DNA from: Aquabacterium sp.
GTDB taxonomy: Bacteria > Pseudomonadota > Gammaproteobacteria > Burkholderiales > Burkholderiaceae_C
Direction: 5' to 3'
Assembly (NCBI GenBank): GCA_023266355.1
Contig: JAHFQM010000002.1
Span: 558,001-622,000, forward strand
Length of the DNA stretch: 64,000 nt
Below are positions 1 to 9,403 of this stretch, piece after piece. The position numbers were made by a program, and so were the translations under genes. A model generated the notes under the pieces. The model searched no databases. It was not told where the DNA came from and was given only the letters and a program-made list of their open reading frames with translations. The number at the start of each line of letters is the position of its first letter. Positions within the stretch are counted from its first letter, which is position 1.

Positions 1-1675
1 CAAGGTCGGCATCGCGGTAGCGGCGCTCCAGGGCCTGCTTCATGGCCGCGTAGTCGTCGCCCGGGGTGATGCCGGTGATGTTGTAGCGGCGGTACTGCGC
101 GGCCTGCATCTTGTGGCCTTCGTACACCACGCAAGATGCCTGGGTGGCCTCGCCCGCGGTGTGGCTGATGTCGAAGCACTCGATGCGCAGGCCGGCGAGC
201 GGGTCGTGGCGCTGCCCCGAGGCGCTCGCTGGCGCTGGCGAACCTTCTGTCCCGGCATCGGCGGCCGTGGCGGTCGTGGCAGGCCCCGCGTCGGCTGGGC
301 CCTCGCCTGCCTCGGCGGCATCTTCCAGACCCGCTTCGCGCGCATCGAGGTCCAGGTCGAGGTTGAGCGCTTCGACCAGCGCCCGCGTGCGCGCTTGCTG
401 CGAGCCTTCCTCGCTGAGCAGCCGCGCCAGCGAGAGCTCGGCGCCCTTGATGGCCATGTCGAGCCAGCCGCGCCGCTGCTCGCGTGGCTGCAGCACCACC
501 GTCACCTTGCGGCCGGACTGCGCGCCCAGGGCCTCCACGAGCTCCGGGTCCACCGGGTGGCTGAGGATGAGCAAGCTGGGCACCGCCCCGCCGATGTAGT
601 GCTGCGCCAGGAAGGCCTCCAGCACAGCGACTTCGGCGGACTGCGACCAGGCCTCGGCGGAGCGCTCCTCGGTCAACGGAAGCGCCGCCGGCGACGTTGG
701 CGCGCTGCCCGGCACCAGGTCTGCCTCGGCCGCTGACGCCAAGGCGACGTGGTCCTGCACGTGCACGGGGAAATGCGCCCGGTCGCCCAGGTGGCGCCCG
801 CCGCGCACCATGGCCAGGTTGACGCAGGCGCGCCCACCGTGGACCTTCACGGCCAGCACATCGACGTCCTTGTCCATGACCGTGTCCACCGACTGCTGGT
901 GCAACACGCGCGACAAGGCGCTGATCTGGTTGCGCACCTCGGCGGCCTTCTCGTAGGCCATCTCTTCGGCGAAGGCCATCATGCGCGTCTGCAGGTCGGC
1001 CAGCACGGCTTCGGGCTCGCCCAGCAGGAAGCGCTCGGCCTGGCCCACCGCGCTGCGGTAATCCTCCTGGCTGACCATGCCGACGCAGGGCCCGCTGCAG
1101 CGCTTGATCTGGTAGAGCAGGCAGGGCCGCGAGCGGTTGTTGTAGACAGCGTCTTCGCAGGTGCGCAGCTGGAAGACCTTCTGCATGAGCTGGATGGTGC
1201 CCTTCACCGCCCAGGCGTTGGGGTACGGCCCGTAGTAGCGGTGCTTGCGGTCCACCGCGCCGCGGTAGTAGGACATGCGAGGGAAGTCCTGCGACGAGAT
1301 CTTCAGGTAGGGGTAGCTCTTGTCGTCGCGGAACAGGATGTTGAATCGCGGGTTGAGCGTCTTGATGAGGTTGTTTTCCAGCAGCAGCGCTTCTGCCTCG
1401 CTGCGCACCACCGTGGTTTCCATGCGGTCGATGCGCGACACCATGTGCCCGATGCGGGTGCCACCGTGGTTCTTCTGGAAATAGCTGGAGACACGCTTTT
1501 TGAGGTCGCGCGCCTTGCCCACGTACAGCACGCCGTTCTGGGCATCGAAGTAGCGGTACACGCCGGGCAAGGCCGGCAGGCGGCTGACCTCGGCCAGCAG
1601 GCGTTGCCAGGTCTGCTCGCGCTCGGAGGTGGCCGTGGCGCCCGCGGCGTCGCTGTCGTTCGGAAGATCGCTCAT
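1..1675 (-). CDS. uvrC: Excinuclease ABC subunit C, 3' part outside window
   Basis: UvrC makes the two incisions around DNA damage in nucleotide excision repair together with UvrA and UvrB. The first 558 codons are present and the C-terminal end lies left of base 1. The N-terminus has a GIY-YIG nuclease domain (PGVYRYF near residue 37, [13 protein letters not shown] near 50), then NPRFNI and SYPYLK motifs, a Cys-rich [16 protein letters not shown] stretch, a UVR helix pair ([15 protein letters not shown]) and the start of the RNase H-like nuclease domain ([13 protein letters not shown]). An Ala/Gly/Pro-rich insert of about 35 residues precedes that last motif. The ATG at 1675 is the first good start and is divergent from earP, 59 bp away. 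Confidence 0.95.
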   Translation of the reverse strand, partial: MSDLPNDSDAAGATATSEREQTWQRLLAEVSRLPALPGVYRYFDAQNGVLYVGKARDLKKRVSSYFQKNHGGTRIGHMVSRIDRMETTVVRSEAEALLLENNLIKTLNPRFNILFRDDKSYPYLKISSQDFPRMSYYRGAVDRKHRYYGPYPNAWAVKGTIQLMQKVFQLRTCEDAVYNNRSRPCLLYQIKRCSGPCVGMVSQEDYRSAVGQAERFLLGEPEAVLADLQTRMMAFAEEMAYEKAAEVRNQISALSRVLHQQSVDTVMDKDVDVLAVKVHGGRACVNLAMVRGGRHLGDRAHFPVHVQDHVALASAAEADLVPGSAPTSPAALPLTEERSAEAWSQSAEVAVLEAFLAQHYIGGAVPSLLILSHPVDPELVEALGAQSGRKVTVVLQPREQRRGWLDMAIKGAELSLARLLSEEGSQQARTRALVEALNLDLDLDAREAGLEDAAEAGEGPADAGPATTATAADAGTEGSPAPASASGQRHDPLAGLRIECFDISHTAGEATQASCVVYEGHKMQAAQYRRYNITGITPGDDYAAMKQALERRYRDADL

Positions 1676-1734
1676 GGCGCGATTGTCCGACAGGCGCGCC
1701 AGGCGCCGCGGCGGGGCTTGCCATAATCCGCCGC

Positions 1735-2943
1735 ATGCTGTGGGATGTGTTCTGTCGGGTCATCGACAACTTTGGCGACATCGGCGTGTGCTGGCGCCTG
1801 TGCACCGACCTGGGCGCGCGCGGACACACCGCCCGGCTCTGGGTGGACGACGCCTCGGCGCTGGCCTGGATGGCGCCGCAGGGCGCACGGGGTGTCGAGG
1901 TCCGGGCCTGGGCCGAGGCCGAAAGCCCCGAAGCTGCGGCGGCCATCACCCCAGGCGATGTCGTCATCGAGGCCTTTGGCTGCAACCCGCCCGACGCCTT
2001 CCTGGCCCGCATGCAGCGCCCGCAGCCACCGGCCTGGGTCAACCTCGAGTACCTCAGCGCCGAAGATTACGTGGAGCGCAGCCACGGCCTGACCTCGCCC
2101 GTGTTCAGTGGCCCCGCTGCCGGCCTGCGCAAGCGCTTTTTCTACCCCGGCTTCACGCCCGCGACGGGCGGCCTGCTGCGCGAGCCCGGCCTGATGGCCC
2201 GCCAGGCCGACTTCGCGGCACACCAGCGCGTGCCCTGGCTGCACCGCCTGGGCGTGCCCGCCTCGGAGGCCGACCGGCTGGTGTCGGTGTTTTGCTACGC
2301 CGGCGCGCCACTGGGCGATTGGCTGGACGCACTGCAGGCCGAGGCCCTTCAAGCCGCCTGCGATGCCCCCGCAGACACAGGCACAGGCACAGCCACATCC
2401 CCCGCGGGCATGACCCGTGTGCTGCTGACGCCCGGCCATGCCACGTCGCTGGCGCAGGCCTGGGCCGCACAAGGCCGCCACACGGCGCCGCAGGCCCTCG
2501 CCTTGCACCCCTTGCCAGCGCTGCCCCAGACCGAGTTCGACCTCCTGCTGTGGGCCTGCCACCTCAACATCGTGCGGGGCGAGGATTCGGCCGTGCGCGC
2601 GCTGTGGGCGGGGCGCCCGCACGTCTGGCATATCTACCAGCAAGACGATGGCGTGCACGCCGACAAGCTGGACGCCTTCATTGCACGCTGGATGCAGGGC
2701 TGGCCGGCCGCACTGCGCGACGAGGTGCAGCGCTGCTGGCGGCACTTCAACCAGATCCCGGCTGAATTTGGCGCAGCGTTGGCGGCCACGGCCATGGCCA
2801 CACCCGCACCCTGCCCTCGCCTGGCGGATTGGCGCAACGCCAACGGTGCCTGGGCCCAGGCCAGCCGGGATGCGCGGGCGGCATGGCTGGCACAAACCGA
2901 CCTGGTCACGCAATTGACGCATTTCGTCGCCGGCTCAGGGTAA
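1735..2943 (+). CDS. earP: EF-P arginine rhamnosyltransferase EarP
   Basis: EarP transfers rhamnose from dTDP-rhamnose to a conserved arginine of elongation factor P, which activates EF-P for rescue of ribosomes stalled on proline runs. The 402-residue protein opens with the family signature [15 protein letters not shown]11 and D15 correspond to the two essential aspartates known in the family. The C-terminal half has the nucleotide-sugar pocket signature [15 protein letters not shown] followed by [11 protein letters not shown]. It lies 108 bp upstream of efp, its substrate gene. A CATAAT box at 1722-1727 sits only 7 bp before the ATG and no Shine-Dalgarno sequence is visible, so the message may be leaderless. 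A short Thr/Gly-rich stretch occurs near residue 213. Confidence 0.95.
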   Translation: MLWDVFCRVIDNFGDIGVCWRLCTDLGARGHTARLWVDDASALAWMAPQGARGVEVRAWAEAESPEAAAAITPGDVVIEAFGCNPPDAFLARMQRPQPPAWVNLEYLSAEDYVERSHGLTSPVFSGPAAGLRKRFFYPGFTPATGGLLREPGLMARQADFAAHQRVPWLHRLGVPASEADRLVSVFCYAGAPLGDWLDALQAEALQAACDAPADTGTGTATSPAGMTRVLLTPGHATSLAQAWAAQGRHTAPQALALHPLPALPQTEFDLLLWACHLNIVRGEDSAVRALWAGRPHVWHIYQQDDGVHADKLDAFIARWMQGWPAALRDEVQRCWRHFNQIPAEFGAALAATAMATPAPCPRLADWRNANGAWAQASRDARAAWLAQTDLVTQLTHFVAGSG

Positions 2944-3051
2944 AATCCAAGGCTTTGCTTCGCGCAGCTTGTTCGTCCTTGATCACGGCTGCCCCAGAAG
3001 CCCCCTTTTCAGCATCTGACCGATTCAGACACACTTCATCGGGAATCCACC

Positions 3052-3606
3052 ATGAAAACCGCACAAGAAATCCGCGCTGGCAACGTGATCATGCAGGGCA
3101 AGGACCCGATGGTCGTCCTGAAGACCGAATACAGCCGCGGTGGCCGCGGCGCCGCCACGGTCCGCATCAAGATGAAGAGCCTGCTGAGCGGTTTCGGTCA
3201 AGAAACCGTCTTCAAGGCCGACGACAAGATGGACCAGATCATCCTCGACAAGAAGGAGTGCACCTACTCCTACTTCGCCGACCCGATGTACGCCTTCATG
3301 GACGCCGAGTACAACCAGTTCGAGATCGAAGCCGAGAACATGGGCGACGCGATCAACTACCTGCAAGACGGCATGGAAGCCGAAGTCGTGTTCTACGACG
3401 GCAAGGCCATCTCGGTCGAACTGCCCACCACCATCGTGCGCGAAATCGAGACCGAGCCCGCCGTCAAGGGCGACACCTCCGGCAAGGTCATGAAGCCTGC
3501 CCGCGTGGTCGGCACCGGTTTCGAGATCCCCGTGCCTTCCTTCGTGGAAAGCGGCGACAAGATCGAAATCGACACCCGCACCCACGAGTACAAGAAGCGC
3601 GTCTGA
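3052..3606 (+). CDS. efp: Elongation factor P, arginine type
   Basis: EF-P binds between the ribosomal P and E sites and helps peptide bond formation at consecutive prolines. The 184-residue protein has the usual three domains: KOW-like at residues 1-65, then two OB folds. The loop that reaches the peptidyl-transferase centre reads [10 protein letters not shown], with Arg32 at its tip. Arg32, rather than lysine, identifies the EarP-modified class and agrees with earP directly upstream. The start is supported by GGGAA about 6 nt before the ATG. A TAAAAT box at 2941-2946 could be a -10 element for a promoter of its own, but no good -35 is visible. A strong terminator follows. Confidence 0.97.
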   Translation: MKTAQEIRAGNVIMQGKDPMVVLKTEYSRGGRGAATVRIKMKSLLSGFGQETVFKADDKMDQIILDKKECTYSYFADPMYAFMDAEYNQFEIEAENMGDAINYLQDGMEAEVVFYDGKAISVELPTTIVREIETEPAVKGDTSGKVMKPARVVGTGFEIPVPSFVESGDKIEIDTRTHEYKKRV

Positions 3607-3651
3607 TCACGCACGGTTGATCTCCGGATCCAACCTGCACAAGGACATTCC

Positions 3652-3680
3652 AAAAGGACACCCGCGGGTGTCCTTTTTTT
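3652..3680 (+). terminator. Intrinsic terminator after efp
   Basis: A 12-bp perfect stem (AAAAGGACACCC paired with GGGTGTCCTTTT, two-base centre) runs into a T tract. It closes the earP-efp unit 46 bp after the efp stop. Confidence 0.9.
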
Positions 3681-3696
3681 CTGCCCAAGCGCCACG

Positions 3697-4686
3697 ATGT
3701 CCCGCCCAGCCCGCATCCCCTTGCCCACCCGCGATGGCGTCAGCGCCAGCACGGTGGCTGCGCCGGACGGCCCCTGGGCCACGGTGCTGGCCTTCCTGTC
3801 TGAGCGCATCCCTGCCGTCAGCCGCGAAGACTGGGCGCAACGCATGGCCCGAGGCGACGTGCTGGACGCACAAGGCCAGCCCGTGCCACCCGACGCACCC
3901 TACCGTGCGCAAACGCGGCTGCACTACTGGCGCAGCCTGCCTTTCGAGCACCACATCCCTTTCGAGGAAACCATCGTCTTCCAGGACGATTTCCTCGTGG
4001 TGGCCGACAAGCCCCACTTCTTGCCAGTGACGCCCAAAGGCCGCTACCTGCACGAGACCCTGCTGGTGCGGCTGAAAAAACGCACAGGCATCGACACCCT
4101 GGTGCCCATGCACCGCATCGACCGCGAAACCGCGGGCCTGGTCGTGTTCACGGTGCAGCCGCACACGCGCAACGCCTACCAGGGCCTGCTGCGTGACCTG
4201 CAGGTGCACAAGACCTACGAGGCCATTGCGCCATGGCGCGAAGGGCTGACATGGCCGCATCGCCGCATCAGCCGGCTGGCGGAAAGCCCGCACTTCATGG
4301 CCATGCACGAGGTGGACGGACCGCCCAATGCGGACACCTTGATCGAGGTGATGGCGGTGTCTGACGTGCCTGCTGGCCCACGCCTGGCACGGTACCGGCT
4401 CACGCCCCGCACCGGCCAGAAGCACCAGCTGCGGGCGCACATGAACGCGCTCGGCCTGCCCATCCTGGGCGACCAGATCTACCCGGAGCTGCTGCCGGCC
4501 TTGCCGCCTGAGCAAGCGCCCGACCTCAGCCGACCGCTGCAGCTGCTGGCCAAATCATTGCGCTTCACCGACCCGCTCACCGGAGAGGCCCGGTTCTTCG
4601 AGAGCTCGCGCAGCCTGAATCTGCCCGATGGGCTTCCGGCTTGCCCTCAAGCCTGCGCCTTGGGCCTGCCGACCACACCCAGGTAA
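3697..4686 (+). CDS. RluA-family RNA pseudouridine synthase
   Basis: This enzyme should convert a specific uridine in rRNA or tRNA to pseudouridine. The 329-residue protein has the RluA/RsuA catalytic motif HRIDRETAGLVVF at about residue 132, where the Asp is the nucleophile, followed by KTYEAIAPW and the C-terminal motif TGQKHQLRAHMNALGLPILGDQIYP. No N-terminal S4 domain is evident, so it is not an RluC/RluD type with S4. The target base cannot be read from the sequence. Its 3' end overlaps by 40 bp the convergent gene at 4647-5561. Confidence 0.88.
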   Translation: MSRPARIPLPTRDGVSASTVAAPDGPWATVLAFLSERIPAVSREDWAQRMARGDVLDAQGQPVPPDAPYRAQTRLHYWRSLPFEHHIPFEETIVFQDDFLVVADKPHFLPVTPKGRYLHETLLVRLKKRTGIDTLVPMHRIDRETAGLVVFTVQPHTRNAYQGLLRDLQVHKTYEAIAPWREGLTWPHRRISRLAESPHFMAMHEVDGPPNADTLIEVMAVSDVPAGPRLARYRLTPRTGQKHQLRAHMNALGLPILGDQIYPELLPALPPEQAPDLSRPLQLLAKSLRFTDPLTGEARFFESSRSLNLPDGLPACPQACALGLPTTPR

Positions 4687-5561
4687 ACGACGCCCAGGCC
4701 CGCGGCCAGGGCCACGGCCAGTGCGCCCCAGGCGGCCAGGGGCACGCTGTCGCGCAAGAGGTTGGCGCTCGTGGCCACAGGCAGCTTCACGCTGATCAGG
4801 CCCACGGGCTGACCCGCCTTGTAGCCAAAACCACCGCCACCATTGAATTGCTGGTTCGCCCGCAGGAACTCCGGGGCTTTCTCCGGCGTGTCGTGGCAGC
4901 GCAGGCAAGACGACTGCGCCACAACGGCACGGGCGTACAGCAAGTGGCCGCCCTCGACCTTCCAGTACTCCTGGCCGGCCTTGGGCTGGGCCAGGGGCAA
5001 GGCTGCGGCCGTGGGTGTGGGCTGCGCGCCTGTGCCACCCGTGCGCTGGAAAGCCGATTGCAGGGCGTCCAGCGCTTCGATCTCGAACGCATTGGGCGCA
5101 TTGTTGCGGTTGAGCACCGTGCGCGCCGTCAGGCGGTACTGCGCACGGCTGCCAGAGGCCAACAGCGTGTCGGCCACCTCGCGCTGGATCAAGGCCGGGT
5201 TCTTCCAGTGGTAGGCCTCGACGCGCTCCATGGCACCGCGCTCGTCCTGGCGGTGCTCGCTGCGCGAACCCTGCAAAACACCGGCGTCATCGCCCGTGCC
5301 GGCATACACCGAGCGGGTCAGGAAGCTGCCCGGCAAGCCCGCCGATGCGCCCTGCGTGCGAGCGTGCACGCCACCGTACTGCGAGGCCCAACGCCCCACC
5401 GTTTCGGCCATGTCGGCCACGATGCGGCCTTCGTTCACCGAGCGCGACAGCAGCAGCGCATCGCCGGTCAGCCACGCGGCCGTGCCGAGCGCGCCCACCA
5501 GCAGCGCCACCAGCGCCCCCATGAGGACGGCACGTCCTCCGCTTGTTTCTTGATCAGCCAT
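4647..5561 (-). CDS. DUF3365 (Tll0287-like) heme protein, membrane-anchored
   Basis: The 304-residue protein begins MADQETSGG, has one transmembrane helix at about residues 13-33, a DUF3365-like periplasmic sensor region, a single c-type heme motif CLRCH near residue 238, and a second hydrophobic helix close to the C-terminus. Proteins of this fold are thought to be redox or gas sensors, often fused to kinases or chemoreceptors; here no output domain is attached. It lies 47 bp downstream of psd on the same strand and may be cotranscribed. No partner can be named. An open frame extends upstream of the chosen ATG, but into non-conserved sequence. Confidence 0.75.
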   Translation of the reverse strand: MADQETSGGRAVLMGALVALLVGALGTAAWLTGDALLLSRSVNEGRIVADMAETVGRWASQYGGVHARTQGASAGLPGSFLTRSVYAGTGDDAGVLQGSRSEHRQDERGAMERVEAYHWKNPALIQREVADTLLASGSRAQYRLTARTVLNRNNAPNAFEIEALDALQSAFQRTGGTGAQPTPTAAALPLAQPKAGQEYWKVEGGHLLYARAVVAQSSCLRCHDTPEKAPEFLRANQQFNGGGGFGYKAGQPVGLISVKLPVATSANLLRDSVPLAAWGALAVALAAGLGVVYLGVVGRPKAQA

Positions 5562-5608
5562 GATGGATCGGCCCTGAGGCCTTGCAGTTGGAATCGGTTG
5601 TGTCCGGG

Positions 5609-6508
5609 TCAGACGCCGTCGGCATTGCGCACGGCCATGACCTCGCCCATGCGGATGCCTCGACCAGCACACCACGCTGCAGGCCAGATCATGGGCCCGG
5701 CAGGCCACAGCATGACGACCGTAGAACCAAGCAAAAACCGGCCCATTTCTTCGCCTTGGCGCAGGGCGATGTCCTGGCCGTCGTAGCGCCACTCGCGCAC
5801 CTCGCCGGGGCGCGGCGGGTTGACCTGGCCGTGCCAGACGGTGGCCATGCTGCCCACGATGGTGGCCCCCACCAAGGTCAGGATCATCGGGCCCTGCGGC
5901 GTCTCGAACAGGCAGACGACCCGCTCGTTGCGCGCGAACAGGCCGGGCACGCCGCGGGCCGTGGCCGGGTTCACCGAGAACAACTCGCCCGGCACATGCA
6001 CCATGCGCAGCAGGCGGCCATCGCAGGGCATGTGGATGCGGTGGTAGTCCTTCGGGCTGAGGTAGAGCGTGGCGAAATGGCCATTCTCGAACTGCGCAGC
6101 CAGGTCGCGGTCACCGCCGACCAGCGCGGTGGTGGCATAGCTGTGGCCCTTGGCCTGGAAGACCTGGTCACGCTCGATGCGGCCAAACTGGCTGATGGCC
6201 CCATCGACGGGCGAGACCCAATCGGCCTGCGCCAGCGGGCGCGCACCGGCCTTCAAAGGCCGCGTGAAGAATTCGTTGAAGCTGGCATACGCGGCCGGGT
6301 CAGGCTGGGCCGCTTCGGCCATGTTGACGCCATAGCGCCCGATGAACCAGCGGATGAACGCGGTGGTCAAGGCACCGCCCCGCGCCGAGGCGCCCCATCC
6401 GGCCAGCTCGGTCAAAGCCCGCTTGGGCAAGACGTGTTGCAAGCCCACGAACAGGCGCTCGGACAGCGGCACGGCCGCGGCGACATCAGGAGTAATACGA
6501 TCTGACAC
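5609..6508 (-). CDS. psd: Phosphatidylserine decarboxylase, type I
   Basis: This membrane-bound enzyme decarboxylates phosphatidylserine to phosphatidylethanolamine. The family motifs are present: NEFFTRPLK, SPVDG (charge-relay Asp), KDYHRIHMPCDG, GELFSVNP and the LGST self-cleavage site (GRFLLGSTVVML), where the Ser becomes the pyruvoyl group. I chose the GTG at 6508 because GGAAGG lies 4 nt upstream and it gives 299 residues, the normal family length. The frame stays open further upstream without conserved sequence. A promoter (ATGACA, 16 bp, TACAAT) lies at 6622-6649. A second, unrelated-length decarboxylase is at 39011-39658. Confidence 0.92.
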   Translation of the reverse strand: MSDRITPDVAAAVPLSERLFVGLQHVLPKRALTELAGWGASARGGALTTAFIRWFIGRYGVNMAEAAQPDPAAYASFNEFFTRPLKAGARPLAQADWVSPVDGAISQFGRIERDQVFQAKGHSYATTALVGGDRDLAAQFENGHFATLYLSPKDYHRIHMPCDGRLLRMVHVPGELFSVNPATARGVPGLFARNERVVCLFETPQGPMILTLVGATIVGSMATVWHGQVNPPRPGEVREWRYDGQDIALRQGEEMGRFLLGSTVVMLWPAGPMIWPAAWCAGRGIRMGEVMAVRNADGV

Positions 6509-6621
6509 AAGGCCTTCCAGCAATGCCACAGCACAACGCCATGGCCTTCGTGCACGATGCACTCGGGCGGCACGTCGCACAACCCACACACCATCCGAAC
6601 ACCATCTGCACACAGCCCGCG

Positions 6622-6649
6622 ATTGTAGGGTGCCCCCCTGGGCTGTCAT
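6622..6649 (-). promoter_or_regulatory. Predicted sigma-70 promoter for psd
   Basis: On the minus strand ATGACA (-35) and TACAAT (-10) are separated by 16 bp. It would start transcription near 6615, giving a leader of about 107 nt before the GTG of psd. Confidence 0.5.
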
Positions 6650-6732
6650 CAGGCGAAAATGGCGCTCAGATGCGGGATGCCAGACGCACATCCACCCCAC
6701 CTTTGCACACGACAGCCACCTCGGAGCCTTGC

Positions 6733-7740
6733 ATGCGCCCTGCCCCATGTTCACCGTCCCGCCGGCCCCTCGCACACGCTGCGGTGCTGGCGTCACTGCT
6801 GGCGTTCGTCGCGTCTGCCCATGCCGCCGAGAAGTTCACCTTCCTGACCGACTGGTACGCCCAGGCCGAGCACGGCGGCTACTACCAGGCACAAGCCACC
6901 GGCCTGTACGCCAAGGCCGGCCTGGACGTGACGCTGAAGATGGGCGGACCGCAGGTCAACCTGATGCAGTTGCTCGTGGCCGGCCAGGCCGACTGCATCA
7001 TGGGCTTCGACAACCAGACCCTCAAGGCCTGGGAGCAAGGCATCCAGGCGGTCAGCGTGGCCGCGGCTTTCCAGAAAGACCCCGCCGTCCTCATCGCCCA
7101 CCCCCAGGTTCAACGCATCGAAGACCTCAAGGGCCACACCATCCTCGTGGGCCAGGTCGGACAGGTCACCTACTGGCCCTGGCTGAAATCGCGCTACGGC
7201 TTCACCGATGCGCAACTGCGCCCCTACACCTTCAACCTCCAGCCCTTCCTGGCAGACAAGTCGCTGGCGCAGCAGGGCTACCTGGCCTCCGAGCCCTACA
7301 GCATCGAAAAAACGGCCGGCTTCAAGCCCACGGTTTTCCTGTTGGCCGACCTGGGCTGGCCGCCGTATGCCAACGCCGTGGTCTGCATGGCCGACACCCT
7401 GCAGCGCAAGCCCCAGCAAGTCAGCGCCTTCCTCAAGGCCTCCATGCAAGGCTGGAAAAGCTACCTGCAGGGCGACCCGTCGCCCGCCAATGCCTTGATC
7501 AAGAAGGACAACCCCAACATGCGGGATGACGTCATCGCCCAGGCCATCGCCAAGCTCAAGTCCGAAGGCGTGGTGCTGGGTGGCGATGCGGCCAAGCTGG
7601 GCATCGGCACCATCACCGATGCGCGCATGCAGAAAACCTACGACGTGATGGTCCAGCACAAGCTGCTCGATCCTGCCAAGGTCGACCTGAAGAAGGCCTA
7701 CACCACCCGCTTCGTGCAAGACCTGAAGGTGATGCCCTGA
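6733..7740 (+). CDS. ABC transporter substrate-binding protein, NMT1/THI5-like (NitT/TauT family)
   Basis: This periplasmic binding protein (335 residues) captures a small ligand for the importer encoded by the next two genes. A signal peptide is clear: a basic start, the hydrophobic stretch AAVLASLLAFVASAHA, then cleavage before AEKFTF. The mature part begins FLTDWYAQAEHGGYYQA, followed by the VTLKMGGPQVNLMQLLVAGQAD pattern of the NMT1/THI5 family, which binds thiamine-pyrimidine precursors, riboflavin, nitrate, sulfonates or taurine. The ligand cannot be decided, and no biosynthetic gene nearby helps. The ATG at 6733 is preferred over upstream ATGs because it starts the signal peptide. Confidence 0.85.
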   Translation: MRPAPCSPSRRPLAHAAVLASLLAFVASAHAAEKFTFLTDWYAQAEHGGYYQAQATGLYAKAGLDVTLKMGGPQVNLMQLLVAGQADCIMGFDNQTLKAWEQGIQAVSVAAAFQKDPAVLIAHPQVQRIEDLKGHTILVGQVGQVTYWPWLKSRYGFTDAQLRPYTFNLQPFLADKSLAQQGYLASEPYSIEKTAGFKPTVFLLADLGWPPYANAVVCMADTLQRKPQQVSAFLKASMQGWKSYLQGDPSPANALIKKDNPNMRDDVIAQAIAKLKSEGVVLGGDAAKLGIGTITDARMQKTYDVMVQHKLLDPAKVDLKKAYTTRFVQDLKVMP

Positions 7741-8522
7741 TCCAGCTCGACGCCGCCGGGCAGGTCTACCCCAACGGCCTGCGCGCCCTCCTGCCCATCG
7801 ACCTGCGCATCCGCGAGGGCGAGTTCGTCTCGCTGCTGGGCCCTTCCGGCTGCGGCAAAAGCACCTTGCTGCGCATGATGGCCGGGCTGCTGAGGCCCAC
7901 CTCTGGCGAGGTGCGCGTGCAAGGCCAGCCGCCGGCGTCTGCAGCGGCCCGGCAGAACCTGTCTTTCGTGTTCCAGGAACCCACCCTGATGCCCTGGGCC
8001 ACGGTGGCCGCCAACGTGCGCCTGCCGCTGGACCTCGCTGGCGTGGCGCGCGCCGAAGCCGATGCGCGCGTCGCACAGGCCCTTGCCCAGGTCGGGCTGG
8101 ACGGCTTCGGTGCGCAACGTCCGCGCGAGCTGTCGGGCGGCATGCAGATGCGGGTGTCGATCGCGCGGGGCCTGGTCACCCGCCCTCGCCTGCTGCTGAT
8201 GGACGAACCCTTCGGCGCGCTCGACGAAATCACCCGCCACCGCCTCGATGCCGACCTGCTGGCGCTGTGGCGCGCGCAGGGCCTCACCGTGGTCTTCGTC
8301 ACGCACAGCCTGAGCGAGGCGGCCTACCTGTCGTCGCGCGTGGTCGTCATGGCGCCGCGCCCCGGCCGCATCGTCGGTGACATCGCCCTGAGCACGCCGT
8401 GGCCGCGCGAAGCCCACCACCGCACCAGCCCTGGCTTCAACGACGTGGTGCGGCGCCTGGAAGACGCCTTGGCCGCCACCGGCGATGGCACCGCGCCCCT
8501 GGCATCGCCACAGCCGTCTTGA
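7737..8522 (+). CDS. ABC transporter ATP-binding protein (NitT/TauT family), apparent CTG start
   Basis: The ATPase drives the importer. Walker A is GPSGCGKST, followed by the Q-loop VFQEPTLMPW, signature LSGGMQMR, Walker B LLLMDEPFGALDE and the H-loop VFVTHS. The 5' end is unusual. The frame contains no ATG, GTG or TTG between an upstream stop and codon 44, which is inside the Walker A helix. A CTG at 7737 overlaps the TGA of the preceding gene (CTGA). It is preceded by GAAGGTGAT, a strong Shine-Dalgarno match, and gives the family-like start (M)IQLDAAGQVYPNGLRAL. Initiation at this CTG gives 261 residues, the expected length. Confidence 0.88.
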   Translation: MIQLDAAGQVYPNGLRALLPIDLRIREGEFVSLLGPSGCGKSTLLRMMAGLLRPTSGEVRVQGQPPASAAARQNLSFVFQEPTLMPWATVAANVRLPLDLAGVARAEADARVAQALAQVGLDGFGAQRPRELSGGMQMRVSIARGLVTRPRLLLMDEPFGALDEITRHRLDADLLALWRAQGLTVVFVTHSLSEAAYLSSRVVVMAPRPGRIVGDIALSTPWPREAHHRTSPGFNDVVRRLEDALAATGDGTAPLASPQPS

Positions 8523-8543
8523 GCAGCACTGAGACCGCCCCCC

Positions 8544-9383
8544 ATGCCCCACGACGCCATCGCCGCCCATGCACCCCGCCCAGCCCATGCCAGCACCCTG
8601 GGCGCCAGGCTGATCCGCCTGCCCTGGCTGCTGCCCCTGTGCGTGGCCGCGCTGCTGCTGGGCGGCTGGCAAGCCTGGGTCACGGTGGCCGACATCCCGC
8701 CCTACCTGCTGCCCTCGCCCTGGCGCATCGCCCAGACCCTGGTGAGCGACTGGGGCCTGTTGAGTGCCGCCTGGTGGGTGACGGTGAAGATCACGCTGTG
8801 GGCCTTTGCCTGCGCGGCGCTGCTGGGCATGGGCGTGGCCTTCGCCTTCGTGCAAAGCCGCTGGATCGAGGCGGCCTTCTTCCCCTACGCCGTGCTGCTG
8901 CAGGTCACGCCCATCGTGGCCATCGCGCCGCTCATCATCATCTGGGTGAAAGACCCGACCTGGTCGCTGGTGCTGTGCGCCACGCTGGTCGCACTCTTCC
9001 CCATCATCGCCAACACCACGCAAGGGCTGCGCAGCGTCTCGCCCGGCCTGGCGGCGTATTTCGAGCTGCAAGGCGCCAGCCGGTGGCAGATGCTGTGGCG
9101 GCTGCGGCTGCCCTCGGCCCTGCCCTACGTGCTCACGGGCTGGCGCATTTCCGGCGGGCTGGCGCTCATTGGCGCGGTGGTGGCAGAGTTCGTGGCGGGC
9201 ACGGGCGGCACGGCCACCGGCCTGGCGTACCAGATCCTGCAATCGGGCTACCAGCTCGACATCCCGCGGATGTTCGCCGCGCTCACCCTGGTCACCCTGA
9301 CAGGGGTGGCGCAGTTCGCCCTGCTGTCGGCCCTGTCACGCCGGGTGCTGGCCGGCTGGCACGACAGCGAGGTGCTGGGCTGA
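8544..9383 (+). CDS. ABC transporter permease, SsuC/TauC type
   Basis: This is the membrane part of the importer (279 residues), with about six hydrophobic segments. The cytoplasmic coupling loop is recognisable as VSPGLAAYFELQGASRWQMLWRLRLPSALPYVLTGWRI, the EAA motif that contacts the ATPase. It follows the ATPase gene by 21 bp, so substrate-binding protein, ATPase and permease form one operon. Confidence 0.9.
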   Translation: MPHDAIAAHAPRPAHASTLGARLIRLPWLLPLCVAALLLGGWQAWVTVADIPPYLLPSPWRIAQTLVSDWGLLSAAWWVTVKITLWAFACAALLGMGVAFAFVQSRWIEAAFFPYAVLLQVTPIVAIAPLIIIWVKDPTWSLVLCATLVALFPIIANTTQGLRSVSPGLAAYFELQGASRWQMLWRLRLPSALPYVLTGWRISGGLALIGAVVAEFVAGTGGTATGLAYQILQSGYQLDIPRMFAALTLVTLTGVAQFALLSALSRRVLAGWHDSEVLG

Positions 9384-9403
9384 TGCGGGGCTGAACGCCG
9401 GGC

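Noticed and set aside
7732..7760. ATG at 7732 as start of the ABC ATPase
   Set aside because: It is in a different frame and reads into the TGA of the upstream gene.
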